In this document: piece after piece, positions 48,371 through 60,339 of the stretch
Numbering within the stretch: the stretch's first letter is position 1
Layout: each line of letters starts with the position of its first letter
Assembly: GCA_030248195.1 (NCBI GenBank)
Contig: JASAND010007697.1
Span: 1-64,000 of the forward strand
From: Trissonchulus latispiculum
Taxonomy: Eukaryota; Nematoda; Enoplea; Enoplida; Ironidae
Direction of reading: 5' to 3'
Length of the DNA: 64,000 nt
The notes under the pieces: model-generated
What the model was told of the DNA's origin: nothing
Database searches by the model: none
The model's input: only the letters and a program-made list of their open reading frames with translations
Made by a program: the position numbers and the translations under genes

Positions 48371-48590
48371 GCAGCTGAAACTGAAACTTTGTCGAAGTGA
48401 TAGCTGAAAATGAAACTGAAACTAGGACAATTTTGGAGCTGAAACTGAAACTGAAACATTTCAGCTCTACACTATGAAGGAAACTGGTTTCAGCTTTTGC
48501 TAAAGCTGAAACTGGTTTCAGCTCTCGCTGAAGCTGAAATAGGTTTCAGCTCTTGCTGAAGCTGAAATAGGTTTCAGCTCCAGCGTATGC
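48371..48590 (+). repeat. GAAACT/AGCTGAAA array, block 1
   Basis: Starts at the exact point where copy C should have its last exon. The first part is CTGAAACTGAAAC-type direct repeats; the second (48,480-48,580) is about three 33 bp units in which GCTGAAACTGGTTTCAGC forms small hairpins. No frame is meaningful. Confidence 0.85.
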
Positions 48591-48952
48591 ATGCTTAGCG
48601 TAAACGAGTGTTCAAAAAGTCACGTACCCAGCACGTAATATTCTAGCCTTAGAATAAATATAAAGGTCTGACTAGTGCTTCTACTACTTAAATCGTACAG
48701 AGTGACGAAGTGAGTATAGTGCTGCATTCAAACGTTTGTGAATAAGTCTATTTTAGTGCATTAAAATGTCAAAATACAATTCTACGGCACTGTGTATTTG
48801 ATCTGATTTCAATGAATTTACTTTTTCAAGATATTAATTATTCATTGAACAGAAGTTTAAGGTTTGCCCGACGCAATTAACAATATTTCTGTAAAATCAA
48901 TACATAATAACTATGACCCCAGCTCCAACAACTAAAAAGAGAACCAAGTTTA

Positions 48953-49058
<106 letters not shown>

Positions 49059-49349
49059 CTATGAATTCTTTCGTTTTAGATTGCTGCAACATAAATTTTT
49101 AGTAAAGTCGCAGTTATAGAAGTGTTCACTAAGAAATATAAAATGGCTGTAGTCGATCATTTGTGCTTTATGTTCTTGATTTCTTCCATGGAAAATTCAC
49201 CAAGATACCAGCAATTCGCTGTGCCCTGCCGCCACAAACATGCTATTATGTGAAAGTTTAGAATTAGGAATGGAAGCTAAATTAGGATTATTAGTTAATA
49301 AATTTATTAGCATTAACATAAAAATAACACAGATGAAATCATTTTAGTC

Positions 49350-49682
49350 AGAGCTCAAGCTAAAACTGAAACTATAACAGATTTGGAGCTGAAACTGCAA
49401 CTAAAGCTGAAACTCATTTTTATCAGAGATGAAACTGAAACTGAAACTATAACTGATTTGGAGCTGAAATTGCAACTAAAGCTGAAACTCATTTTAATCA
49501 GAGATGAAACTGAAACTGAAACTGAAACTATAACTGATTTGGAGCTGAAACTGCAACTAAAGCTGAAACTCATTTTAATCAGAGATGAAACCGAAACTGA
49601 AACTGAAACTATAACAGATTTGGCGCTGAAGTTGAAACTGAAACCTGTCTGAAAGTTGATCTGAACTGAAACTGAAACTAAA
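49350..49682 (+). repeat. GAAACT array, block 2, with 75-80 bp higher-order unit
   Basis: About three and a half copies of a 75-80 bp unit, each with GGAGCTGAAACTGCAACTAA, a spacer CTCATTTTAATCAGAGATGA, then two to three GAAACT hexamers and TATAACTGATTT. Open frames on both strands (49,355-49,702; 49,383-49,652) follow from the repeat and are not taken as genes. Confidence 0.9.
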
Positions 49683-50880
49683 CAGGTCAGCGTAGACATC
49701 ACTATGCCTGTCTTTATTGAATGGGAGATCAGAAAATGGTTCCTCTATTTTCATGTGCTTATTTTACTTGTATTTATGACATAGGTGGTTTATGACATTA
49801 ATGGGCAATGGGTGCTACCGTGGCTTATACAGCCAACGAAAATTTTGCGCGGAGGTCAATAAACTTCCTTTTAGACTTATTTATTGTAAAGTTTAGCCAA
49901 TTTCAGTGCATAAAAATATAGCCTGACGTGGGAATCAATTCAGGTGAGTGATGCCCAACAAACAGTATTCCGGAGTTTACAAATTGCAATCTGAGAATTT
50001 TCAAATCAAAATTTCTTGTTCATTTTATTATAAGGTAAGGAATTAAATTTCGATTCCTGTGATCTTCGAAATTTTACAGCCTACCAGTGTCCTTAATTTC
50101 ACGGACTCTCGTGGAAGTAAATGCTGTGGTTACCTATTGTGGGAGCGATTTTGGTGAAAAACACTTCACAAAAACACAAACTTGACAAAAATCAAGTATA
50201 AATTTGTAATTCCTAAAAACGCCGAATTTACTCGCGGTTAGCATGTTTTCTTGGTAGCAAAGTATACATTCATGATTGTCTAAAAGCCGATTTTTATAAC
50301 TGAAAGCTAAAACAATATTTACAGCAAAACTGGCGAAATTCATTAAACGAGATTAACAAAATTAAAAATAGAGCAATTTACAATGCAGCCATCTGCAATC
50401 CTTCCGCAGGAGAACGCTCTACACTGTGTGAGGGTTACAACAGTGCTGACCTCCACGCAGAGACGCGCTACTCTGCCAGGGTTACAATAGTGCTGACTCC
50501 CGTGCAGGAATCTTGGAAGCTGGGGGTCAAAAACTCTGCTGCGCACTGCACGGGGGTTTCGAATTCTGGACTATACATGTATAGGCCCAGTATAGACATT
50601 GCGCATGTGTAGTAGGCATAGTAGAAGAGCAGGTAATGAATAAGTTCCATTTTTTGTAATTTTGCCATGGCAGCTAAATGGCCAATTTTACTTCTTGACT
50701 TTGTTCCACTGTATTGAAAGGCATAGACGTGGTACGGTGCTACATTTGGTCCTCAAATTGTTCAAAGAGCTCCACTGTGGCTATGAAAAAGCATCCTTCT
50801 TCAGTTGTCATGTAGCTTCCGAAAACTGCAGTTGTCAGGTCATTGACCCCACCAGTCGAGAGTAGCCTTTAAGTAAGTTT
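49683..50880. other. Region between the arrays and gene D
   Basis: No gene is supported. At 50,415-50,520 two copies of a GGGTTACAA(C/T)AGTGCTGAC unit lie about 53 bp apart in a GC-richer patch. A 67-codon frame at 50,662-50,865 has some protein-like composition but no recognisable domain or family counterpart. Confidence 0.4.
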
Positions 50881-52660
50881 ATTCGAGCTAGAGAGTAGCT
50901 AAGCTCAGTTAGCTAATCAAATTACCTGGTTCTGAGACAAACAAGCAGGAAGGACTAATAACATGTCGAATAATCGTAAGTGCTGTTTATTTGTGTCTTT
51001 ATTTCCTTCTCATTCTCATTCCTATCTAATTTTGTCCTCTTTATTCTTGCAATTCTTGTTTCATTTCAACGCTCTCTTCTCCTGCTTCATTTTCTTCTTT
51101 TCCGCTCCTTCCTCTTTCCAACTAGTTTTTTCCTTTTCTTGCTTTCCTTCTAACCTTCTTACGTTCTTCAAATCTTTCCTTCTAGCCCTACTTAAATGTG
51201 CTAGTCCTGTTTTAGTCTAGTCCGAGTCTAGTTTGAATCAATATTGTGAAGTGAATTAACATTAACACTGATATCACCCACTTAATAAAATTTCTATTTA
51301 AACTTGTGCAGCAAAACTTTAAAAAATAAACGATTGGTAGAATCTTCTTCTTGTTTTATGAGATTAATTATAAACATTTGAATAATTGCGCCCCTGTTAG
51401 AATTCATACAAAATGCTTGAGTATAGAACAGGATGGTTGAGGCAAAAAACCCCTAGCACGTTAAACAAAAGCCAAATCTGATTCAATATGCTACAAGCCA
51501 CATGTACCTGTCTTGTGTATGTTATGCTAAGATAAAGTCTGAATATGCAAATTACCTGGCCCTGAGACAAACAAGCAGCATGTGGTACTGATGCATGAAC
51601 TAATAACTTGTCGAATAATTGTAAGTGCTATTTATTTGTGTCTTTATTTCCTTCTCATTCTCATTCCTATCTCATTTTGTCGTCTTTATTCTTGCAATTC
51701 TTGTTTCATTCCAACGCTCTCTTCTGCTGCCTCATTTTTTCTTTTTCTTTTCCGCTCCTTCCTCTTTCCAACTAGTTTTTTCCGTTTCTTGCTTTGCTTC
51801 TAACCTTCTTACGTTCTTTAAATCTTTCCTTCTAACCCTACTTAAATGTGCTAGTCCTGTTTTAATCCAGTCCGAGTCTAGTTTGAATTAACATTGTGTG
51901 AAAACTTAGTTAGGATGTACAAATTAACGGGTTTTGAAGCAAACACTTAGCCAAATCAGATAAATAACAGCTAATACTGAGTTTAATATGTTTTTGGTTT
52001 CTATTCAATTTGCAGCAGATAATTTCTCGTACTCAAACAAAATTTTATCTTACTTTATGTTCTTATTATTAACTAGTGTTAATCACTAGTGTTTATCACT
52101 AGCCCCACTAGAACTCTGGTTAGTATTTTTGATGGGAACAATTATGGGCAAGCATTATGAAAACTAACTCCAACTTTATCAATGCTATAAAAATACTATC
52201 GGCTTGAAAATAATGATTTCAGACCACGCTAAAGGCCAGTGTAGTCTACTTTGACCCAAATCTGAAATGGCCCAACTGTCACTTAAATTGTTAAGCCCCG
52301 CCCTCTGTACTAAAATGAATTGTCTTACGGTAGAATTTGTTTGAATTTTTTGAAATTAGGGGGGCTGTTCACAAAAACATGTTCTAATTTAGTAGATATT
52401 GTATTTAAAATTACAGTTAGTTAACGTAATCTGAACGTTCTCGTACGCAGGTCTTCTTCCATTAAAATTAAGTAAACTTGAATAAAGACGTAATTACTAG
52501 AACAAATTTATATCACCCACTTATTAAATTTCTATTTAAACTTGTACAGCAACACTGTAACAAAAGATTGGTAAAATCTTCTAGTTTTATAAGACTTATT
52601 ATAAACATTTGAATAATTGCGCCCCTGTTAGAATTCATACAAAATGCATGAGTATTGAAT
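50880..52660. repeat. Direct duplication around first exon of gene D
   Basis: About 50,915-51,260 is repeated at 51,545-51,895 (GAGACAAACAAGCAG, GTCGAATAAT, a CT-rich stretch TTTATTTCCTTCTCATTCTC, GTGCTAGTCCTGTTTTA). A further block, 51,270-51,430, recurs at 52,508-52,660 (ATATCACCCACTTA to AATTCATACAAAATGC). The first copy has ATG at the exon 1 position, the second TTG. Both keep GTAAGTGC after it. Confidence 0.8.
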
Positions 52661-55046
52661 TGTACACAGCACGTGCATATATTTGTTGCTACTGCTACAT
52701 TTGTGGCTACATAAGCCTAGTGGCCCTTTGAAACGATCAATAAAAATTATTGGGCGAAGTCATACCAAACCTCTTAGGCCACGTGTAGTCTTGAACTTAT
52801 TAGCTCAGACATATACATCTGCAGCACTGATAGGCAATAATAGCATATGAAGTACATATGTTTTTCTCCACAATTCTGACCATCCTAGGGTTAGTTACGC
52901 ACTGAATATCATTGATTTATATAGATTTCTTAACTTTTGAGGGACGCAAGCGAACCGTGGGAGCGCTTGAAATTAGTTACAGTGCAAAGGCTGCTGCTAT
53001 GGTTACAGCCCTACAATATCTGCTCGATACCTTAAGGCGGCAGACCATGTCCCACCTCATGACTTTCGACGCAGACGGCCAAGGCACGGCACCCTACTTA
53101 TATCAGGTAAACATTAAACTGAAAATTATCATTATTTTGTATTATTTATGCGTTTACCATATTGGTTAGCCAGACATTATTATATACAATTTAATATAAT
53201 AGAATGTAAAATTAATGTAATATCATTATTTATATATGAATTGTGTGTACCTATTAACTTTAACTTCACTGTCGAATGTTCTCCTAAATTTCAGCTCGTT
53301 CAGGACATTCCGACGTTACACATTTTGACCCTGGAATCTCCGCAGTTAACAGATGAAGATATAGGATTCATTAACTTAATCCCTGGACACGCTAGCTTTC
53401 GGGTATTTTACAATGTGTCAAATTCATTAAATCTATCCGTATCAGGAATTAGGTTTATGATTATGCACACAGCACTACAACATGCTACGTTCCAGACATG
53501 GTTACAATCAGTGCCTTGTTCTAGTTCTTGCGCTTTGTATATGCTTGTTCTTGTGCTAATGTGAGCCGGCCTTAGCAGTTTATGTTGTTTTCAAAGTTTA
53601 GCAGCTGCCACTGGAAGGGAACGGCGAACAAACTGACTTTGAGAGCTTGGCTTGTACAGTGATCCAGTCACATCTTTGTTACGTGAACCTGAATCAGTCA
53701 GTGAAGCGACGGTTTATTCGACCCAATCAAGCTCTACTGTCCGGAGTAACCCTGCGAGTTGAGACTTTTCGGCGGATCATGCACTTTGGAGCGCCGGCGT
53801 AAGCAGAAATCTTTCCTTGACGTAAACTACCGACAGTTACATACTATTAACCTAACAATCGAAAGCTCCCATAACGAAAGCTAAAATAATAGCAATAATA
53901 ATAGTAACAGTAATAAATAATGACAATAAAGTCAATAATAATGATGATAGTCATAATAATGAAAGCAGTAGTAACTAATGATAATATAATATTCATAAAC
54001 AATATATAGGTAATCCACGAAATTAATGTATGAGAGAAAGTACACTGTTAATGTTAAAATAAATTCTTATGCGTTTTCGTTTAATTTATATATATGAATA
54101 TATTTCTGTTGATTGTAAGAATTATTTTTCAGAGAGGAATTCCTTCCCTATGCCAATGTCCGTCTTAATTTAAACGAGGTGGCGTTTGACCAAATGGGCA
54201 CACCACTACAGGGCCCAGTATTCTCGCCTAGATATCGTCCTGTCTATCGACCCGACTACAAAGTGGCTTATGATAATCCAGAGGATCCTCCTTACATTTC
54301 ATTACCAGGTAATATCATAACCAAACATAGCTTGTAAAGTCATGCTTGTACTGCTTTATAGTAACTCTACATAGGTTTAATTTCGTTTGCTGGGATAACG
54401 ATGCTGCGCGCTATACCGTACCTATTACAGCAACAAAATTAAACTGTACCTATTACAGTAACATCAACATTAATCAGTATTTAATCAGATTTGTTTTTCC
54501 AGGTTCTCATGAGAGAAGAAATCCCTGCAGTCTAAAAGTGGCAGCAATATGTTTTGTAAGTAGTATCAGTTCTCGCCTTTTATATGGACATAACTAGTGT
54601 ACCACTCTTGTCAACTTTTAGTGGGACAGGGAGAGAACCATTTACGTTTTCGTTGACGAAATTTGCAATTACGTTAAATTTTTGTTTTCGACACGACATA
54701 TATAGATTATGTTTTTCAAACTTTCGCTTGGCCCGAGTAAGAGATTAACAAACATTCGATTTTCCAATATTTAAAATTGTTGTATCTCGACCTTTCTAGA
54801 TTTACCACAATCCTAAGGCAAACTATGCTCACTGTTTTTACTACTGGGGAGATCTAAAAAGGATCCCCAATTTTTATCTACTTATTTTATCTGTATTTTA
54901 CCTGTAAACATTGAATAAAGCATTGTGCGTTCCTGCTATGTTATAAAGTACTTTGGAAATATCTATTTTAGAAAGAACGATCATCACCGTACATGCTCTT
55001 GAGAAATTGCCAAACAATGAACCTCCCAGGAAGCTATGCCTATTGA
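50963..55046 (+). CDS. LRR-family gene D, apparently intact seven-exon gene
   Basis: Proposed exons: 50,963-50,975 (ATG, 13 nt, donor GTAAGT); 52,925-53,106; 53,295-53,402; 53,605-53,798; 54,133-54,308; 54,503-54,555; 54,972-55,046 (TGA). All introns are GT-AG and every phase joins: 801 nt, 266 aa. Residues about 5-101 contain degenerate RNI-type LRR segments (GALEISYSAKAAAMVTAL; HLMTFDADGQGT; LHILTLESPQLTDEDIGF). Residues 102-165 are a conserved region (TDFESLACTVIQSHL). Residues 166-224 include SPRYRPVYRPDYK, then a RRNPCSLKV exon and the tail SSPYMLLRNCQ. No signal peptide or membrane span is seen, so an intracellular protein is likely. Copies A-C and the palindrome copies are broken where D is open. 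Exon 1 is only 13 nt and rests on phase and donor quality; an upstream CARD/LRR start is an alternative. Function unknown. Confidence 0.65.
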
Positions 55047-56314
55047 GTATAGATGAAGTGGAAAAAGGATATCTGTTTCATCGATTCTGTGAATTATTTG
55101 GTTTCATTTGATTAGACTTGATTAGATTTGAGTTGTATACTTGTATCTTATATCAGTATATTTGTACCAGAATGTTTCTGAAATTAGGAAGTTTTGTTTA
55201 GTATATATTACATAAAATGTGAAAATTTTGTTGACAGAATTATTCATTGTACGGTAATTGTGTGCTCAATACAGACCAGTGTGCACATCGCTCATGTAAA
55301 AGATTTCCTAAGGTGTATATATCTATTCGTAAGCCCGTATTTCCGGTGTGTATTTTTACCATTTTTGGAACTCTGTGGTCGTTTCACGCTTTCTTCGAAA
55401 ATTGGATAGCATATCGAAAAGCTTTTCTACGATCGAAAATTGTAAAATTTGACTGTGTATTTAGAGCTTAAATGATATCAGAAAGCTCGACTAAAAGGTT
55501 TTCAATGAACTGTTCTAAAACTTGATTAAATGTTTGTTGATTATTTATATTTCTTCGAGAGTCGTGTTTGTGATAGTGGTCTTGCGTCCATTGGCTGTGT
55601 AATCCCAAAGTTTGGATATTTTTATGTTTATTTTATTCTGAATAATTGTGTATTTGTGCTACTTTTAAAGGAGGAGAGAATTTATTTACATTTTGGAGTG
55701 AATTTCGCTATATCTATTTAAATGTTGGGGTAACTGCCAAACGCTAGACTTTGGTTCTTAATCTCTTAATATATAACCAAGAATTCAAAAGTCAGTTAAA
55801 ACTAAGAACTAATTGGCAAGATTGTTGAAGGGGTTAAAAAGTTGACTTTGGAGATAAGATAGGATGTTTGATGGGGATGAGAAAGTAGGTTAATACTGAA
55901 GTTGAAGCTGAAAAACATGAGAAACGTTTGAAGCTTTGAAAAATTGGACCACAATCTCATGCAGTTTTAAAGATTTCTGTGGAAATGAAAAAATTTAGCC
56001 TTCATTTTTATGTGATCTGAGGACACAGAAAAGTTCTACATGATTTGACTCACAACAGTATCATAGACGTCTAAGAATTTGAAATTTTGAAAACCTAGCA
56101 TGCGATAGGAGACTAGAACCATTTTTGCTCGAACAAAGTTAATAATTTAAACTTTAATTTAAACTTAAAATTTAAATTAAAATTTAAAAGTTAACTTTAA
56201 ATTTAAATTAATTTAATTTAATCAACCATTTAGTTACAAAGTCAAATAATTTTCGAAATGTCTCCTGAACTTCTGCAAGCATGTTTGTTGTTGATTGTGA
56301 GGATTATTTTTCAG
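55047..56314. other. 3' flank of gene D
   Basis: Contains a TTTGATTAGACTTGATTAGATTTGA tract shortly after the stop, then sequence colinear with the flank of E (57,100-57,950), for example GTTTGTGATAGTGGTCT and TTGGCTGTGTA. D-tail and E are thus tandem duplicates with a period of about 2.2 kb. Small frames here (55,194-55,721) are not supported. An AT-only stretch lies at 56,140-56,220. Confidence 0.6.
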
Positions 56315-56975
56315 AGAGCAATTGCGTCCCTATGCCAATGTCCGTCTAAATTTAAACGAGGTGACATTTGACCAAAGGGGCGTGGCAGTGCAAGGCCCAG
56401 TCTATTCGCCTAGATATCGCCCAATCTATCGACTGGACTACAAAGTGGTTTACGATAAACCAGAAGATACACCTGACGTTTCATTGCCAGGTAACATATA
56501 TACTAACCAAACATAGATTCTAAAGTAACAACTGTACTGCTTTATATTAATTCTACAATAGTGTAGTTGAAGTTCGCCAGTTCTCTACTCCTTGCTTCGT
56601 TTACTAGAATAACAAAACCGCGCCCCATAATACGCAAATTAGAGCACTTAGTAACATTAACATTAATCAGTATTGAATCACATTATTTTTCTAGGTTCTC
56701 ATGAGAGAAGAAATCCCTGCAGCCTGAAAGTGCCAGCAATATGCTTTGTAAATAATATGAGTTCTAGCCTCTGTGTATGGACGCAAGTACATAGTGTCCC
56801 ACTCTTGTCAACGTTTTAGGATATATTATAACATTAATTGTTGTAACTCGAGTCGAGTCGACCTGTGTAGATTCACCATAATCCTAAATCGCACTGTCTG
56901 CATTTACTGCATTTACTAAATTTATTTCAGAAAAGAAAGATCATGCCTTATTTGCTGTTGAGAAATCGCCAATAG
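56315..56975 (+). CDS. Copy E: intact duplicate of the last three exons of gene D
   Basis: Exons 56,315-56,490, 56,695-56,747 and 56,931-56,975 have the same lengths and phases as D exons 5 and 6 (176 and 53 nt) and a shorter last exon. The first is open throughout (EQLRPYANVRLNLNEVTF, SPRYRPIYRLDYK), the second is SHERRNPCSLKVPAICF, and the third gives KRKIMPYLLLRNRQ then TAG, 14 codons against 24 in D. No LRR exons or start precede it within the 1.27 kb between D's stop and E. Since no stop or shift has built up in the first two exons, E may be an alternative 3' end spliced to D's exon 4, or a very recent partial duplicate. Splice sites (CAG, TAG acceptors; GTAACA, GTAAAT donors) are usable. 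Confidence 0.55.
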
Positions 56976-59160
56976 ATGAACCTCCCAAGAAGCTACGCCT
57001 ATTAACTATATATTGGTGGAGAAAATACTATTTTAGTTTCGTCGTTTCTGTAATTTGTGCTATTTGATTTGATTTGATTTGATTAGACTTGATCTGGTTT
57101 ATTTGTATCTGTGACCTGAATTTTAATGGATTTTGAAGTCTTTTCAGTATTTTTCAGTATAAATTATGAACGCTTTGTGTTCAGAATTATTTATCGGAAG
57201 GTAATCGCGATTATTGCTCAAGATCAGCATGTATATAGCTGATAAGTTTTTATCTATATACATATATTTTTATACTGTTTTTTATTTGGATGCTAATCTT
57301 TCCGCTGTGCTTTTTTATCATATGCTCTATGATCATTTCGCGCTTAAATAAAAAGTAACTGAAAATAGCAACGATTTATGCGAAAAATTTTCCGGCAACT
57401 GAAAATTGTAATATGTGACTAATGTTTGAAGTTACTAATTCTATTGCATCGTGAGCCTTGTTTGTGATAGTGGTCTCGCGTCTGTTGGCTGTGTAGTAGT
57501 CACAAAGTTTCTATGTTTATATATTATATGTTTGTATCTTTTTGCTTATTTATGCTACTTTTAGAGGAGAACAGATCTCACTTATATTTTGGAGTGTATT
57601 TCGATACATCTATTCAGATGATGGAAAAAGTTGAAACTGAAAAGCCAGAACGTTTGAAGCTTTGAAACATTGAACCACCTTAACCGCATGTAGTTTTGAA
57701 ATTTCCCTGAACAAGGAAAATTATGCTGTACGTGATCGGAGGGCACAGGAAATTTAAATCTATTAAATCTAATCCAAAATTTGACTCATAAAGCTATCTT
57801 AGACATTTGAGGATTTAGAATTTCGAAAACCTAGCATGTGATTGGTATCTTGAACCATTTTTGGCTCGAATGTTAGTTATAAAGTTAAATATATTTCAAA
57901 ATGTCTCCAGAAGTGCTGCAAGTGTGAATGAAACCTGAAAGTAAAAATATTTGACAGAAACCAGAGGCGAGATTTCGTAAATTTCGAGGGTTTGCAATCT
58001 AAATCAAAGTTTCGACGAAAGGATTAAATCCGGATTTTGGAAAGTGAAGCCGAACAATCCCTCGGAGTGAACTAAAATATAGAGCGACATGCAAAGGTTT
58101 TTTCTTGTTTTTTTTGAAATGGACTCATCCCAAAAGTTTTCTGCTTTAAGTTTAGAAACATATTTGAAGCAGTTGCAGAGCGCTTTTAATCCAATCTCTC
58201 AATATTACGCGAAAAACATTAAACGGCTGATTTCTGATTTAAAATAAAGTTAATCATGGATTTTAGCTTCCAGGACAGCGCAATCCTGAATATTACCAAG
58301 TTTATTTCAGCAATTATTATTTCATGCACCCTCAGCATACACAGATGCGCTTTTGTTTTGTATCGATTACCGAACATTTTCAGTTAGATAAAAACTCAGT
58401 TTCTGGTGTTTAGTTTTAAATTTCAGTGGACTGCTTCGCTTCTTTCAAAACCATAAGTTGCGGAAGATTCTACCTTCAATTTTTTCAAGGACCTTTTTAC
58501 GCACCGAGTAAAACGAGCTAAAAGAGTTAAAATGAACTCAATCCTTTTCGCGCACAGGGTTAAAAGGGTTAAACAGGTCGTTTCAACTTGACTGCTGGGT
58601 TAAACGTATTAACACATTTTAACGATACCCTTTCAACTCGCGCACAAATGGCCCCAAGTTGTTTGCAGTGTGATTCAAAACCCGTGACGTTGCCTCGAGC
58701 CGCCCATGTTCTTGAACCGAAGCTTGAAAGTATTGAAAGCTTGCTATGTAGTAAATCACTACTTTAATAACGAGTTATACGACTACTAAGAACTTGTATA
58801 CCTACATAAATTCCGATTATGAAATGCTCATTTATGGAGCTAACTTCCAACATATGCCTAAAAACTTTGTATTACCTTAACTATTTATCATATTTATCTT
58901 TGGAGCAGATTTATTTATCTAGCCGTATTTTTGTCTACTTATTTTATATGGGAGGAACTGCATAAACCTATACTTAGAGATATTCAAAGCATACGTACAT
59001 ACAATCTACAAAATTATATATACACTGAGATTAGTTAAGTAAAACAGTCAGTTTTTTGATCAGTAAATCAGAAGTTTGTTTGAGGAGACTTTCGGCGTAA
59101 CTATCAAGGATTACTACCTTATATAAATCCTATCAAAACTGTGCAAATTAATTTAGGCCC
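56976..59160. other. 3' flank of E and featureless sequence
   Basis: TTTGATTTGATTTGATTTGA tract after E, then homology to the flank of D up to about 57,930. Around 58,500-58,640 lies a patch rich in GGGTTAAA/TTTAACCC motifs in both orientations (AGGGTTAAAAGGGTTAAACA; GGGTTAAACGTATTAA), possibly a small foldback. No gene is seen. Confidence 0.45.
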
Positions 59161-59167
59161 AAATTTT

Positions 59168-60304
59168 GCAGCATTACACTGGAGCTAGACTTGTGCCAGT
59201 TAGAAATTTGTTAGAACTCGGTGTCGGACTCGGGCTCGTCAGGACTGACTTCGGTTCGGGCTTGATTCAGGCTTGGACCATCCTGAGCCCGGCTCTAAAG
59301 CACGGTTCATACCTATTTTCCGGTTGTCCGTTTGTCCGTTTGTCCCTTCGTTTGTCCGAATTTCCGTTTCTCCGTTTTTCCGTTTTGCTGTACACACAGA
59401 TCAGTTCATACCTAGCTTTATGTTTGTCCGTTTGTCCGTTTCCGTTTTTCCGCTTGTCCGTTTGTCTGGATTGCTTTTAGGAGTTGATTCATACTTGTTG
59501 CTTACGGACAAACGGACAAACTGAAACTATGAATCAACAACCTAAACGGACAAACGGACAAACGGAAAGGTATGAACCAGTATGTCGGACAGGCGGACAA
59601 ACAGACAAACGGACAACCAGAAACGGACAGTCGGATAGAGGTATGATTCGGGTTTAAGCCCGAAGTTAGAGTCAAGGCTCGAGCGGCCCGACCGAACCAC
59701 GGAACGAATTTCCCGAGCAGCCCGAGTTGCTGCAGAACTAGGAAAAGTACTTATTCGTAATTATTAAAATAAGTTTTTAAATATTTGAAAATTTAACAAT
59801 TTAACAATTAACAATTGAAAACAATTTAAATATGTGAAAGGTATTTGCATGTTTAGAGGTTTAAATACTTTAAACATATATTTCGAAATTGTTAACAATT
59901 ATAAATATTTGAATTGTATTTGAAATATTTTTATTTTTACAATATTTTATGAACGCTAATAAGCTAATACAAAAATAGGTTCTCTTCTTCAATAATTTGT
60001 GCTTAGCGTTTCTTGTAACAAGTAATAACAATCTGGAATCAGAAAATACATAAAACATATTATGAGCTGCCAGTAACCTGCGAGTCTTCCAGAAAGGATG
60101 GAGATATAATTCGTAAAGGCTTTGATGTGTTCTGGCTTGGTCCGAAGAATGTTTGTACTCCCGAATCGGCCATGACTCTGCGAGCTGGAGTGCCCCATAT
60201 CGCCGGATCAGCCCGAATGGACCGAGCCGCATCAAGTTCTTTGCGGCTCGGCTTTCTTCGGGGGCAAGCATTATTTCTCGGCCGGCCCGAGCCTTGGTAA
60301 GCTG
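59168..60304. mobile_element. GC-ended element with nested foldback
   Basis: The outer ends are roughly TGCAGCATTACACTGGAGCT and the inverse TGCAGCTTACCAAGGCTCGG, with CGGGCTCG- and GGCCGGCCCGAG-rich subterminal blocks; the ends are imperfect, so boundaries are approximate. Inside, 59,307-59,650 is a separate hairpin beginning GGTTCATACC and ending with the inverse GGTATGAACC/GGTATGATTC blocks. It carries (TCCGTTTG)n minisatellites in opposite orientations. The minus frame 59,870-60,307 is judged fortuitous. Confidence 0.5.
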
Positions 60305-60339
60305 CATTTATCCTTTAAGAAAGGGTTAAAGCGCCCTCG

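Noticed and set aside
49355..49702. Open frames on both strands across the GAAACT array
   Set aside because: They arise because the repeat unit lacks stops in these frames; translations are simple SVSVSV and ETETET repeats.
50415..50520. CRISPR-like repeat
   Set aside because: Only two imperfect units, in an animal nuclear context with no cas genes.
59870..60307. 145-codon minus frame
   Set aside because: Lies across a GC-rich element end and AT-rich interior; no motif, and the second half is typical of random AT-rich DNA.
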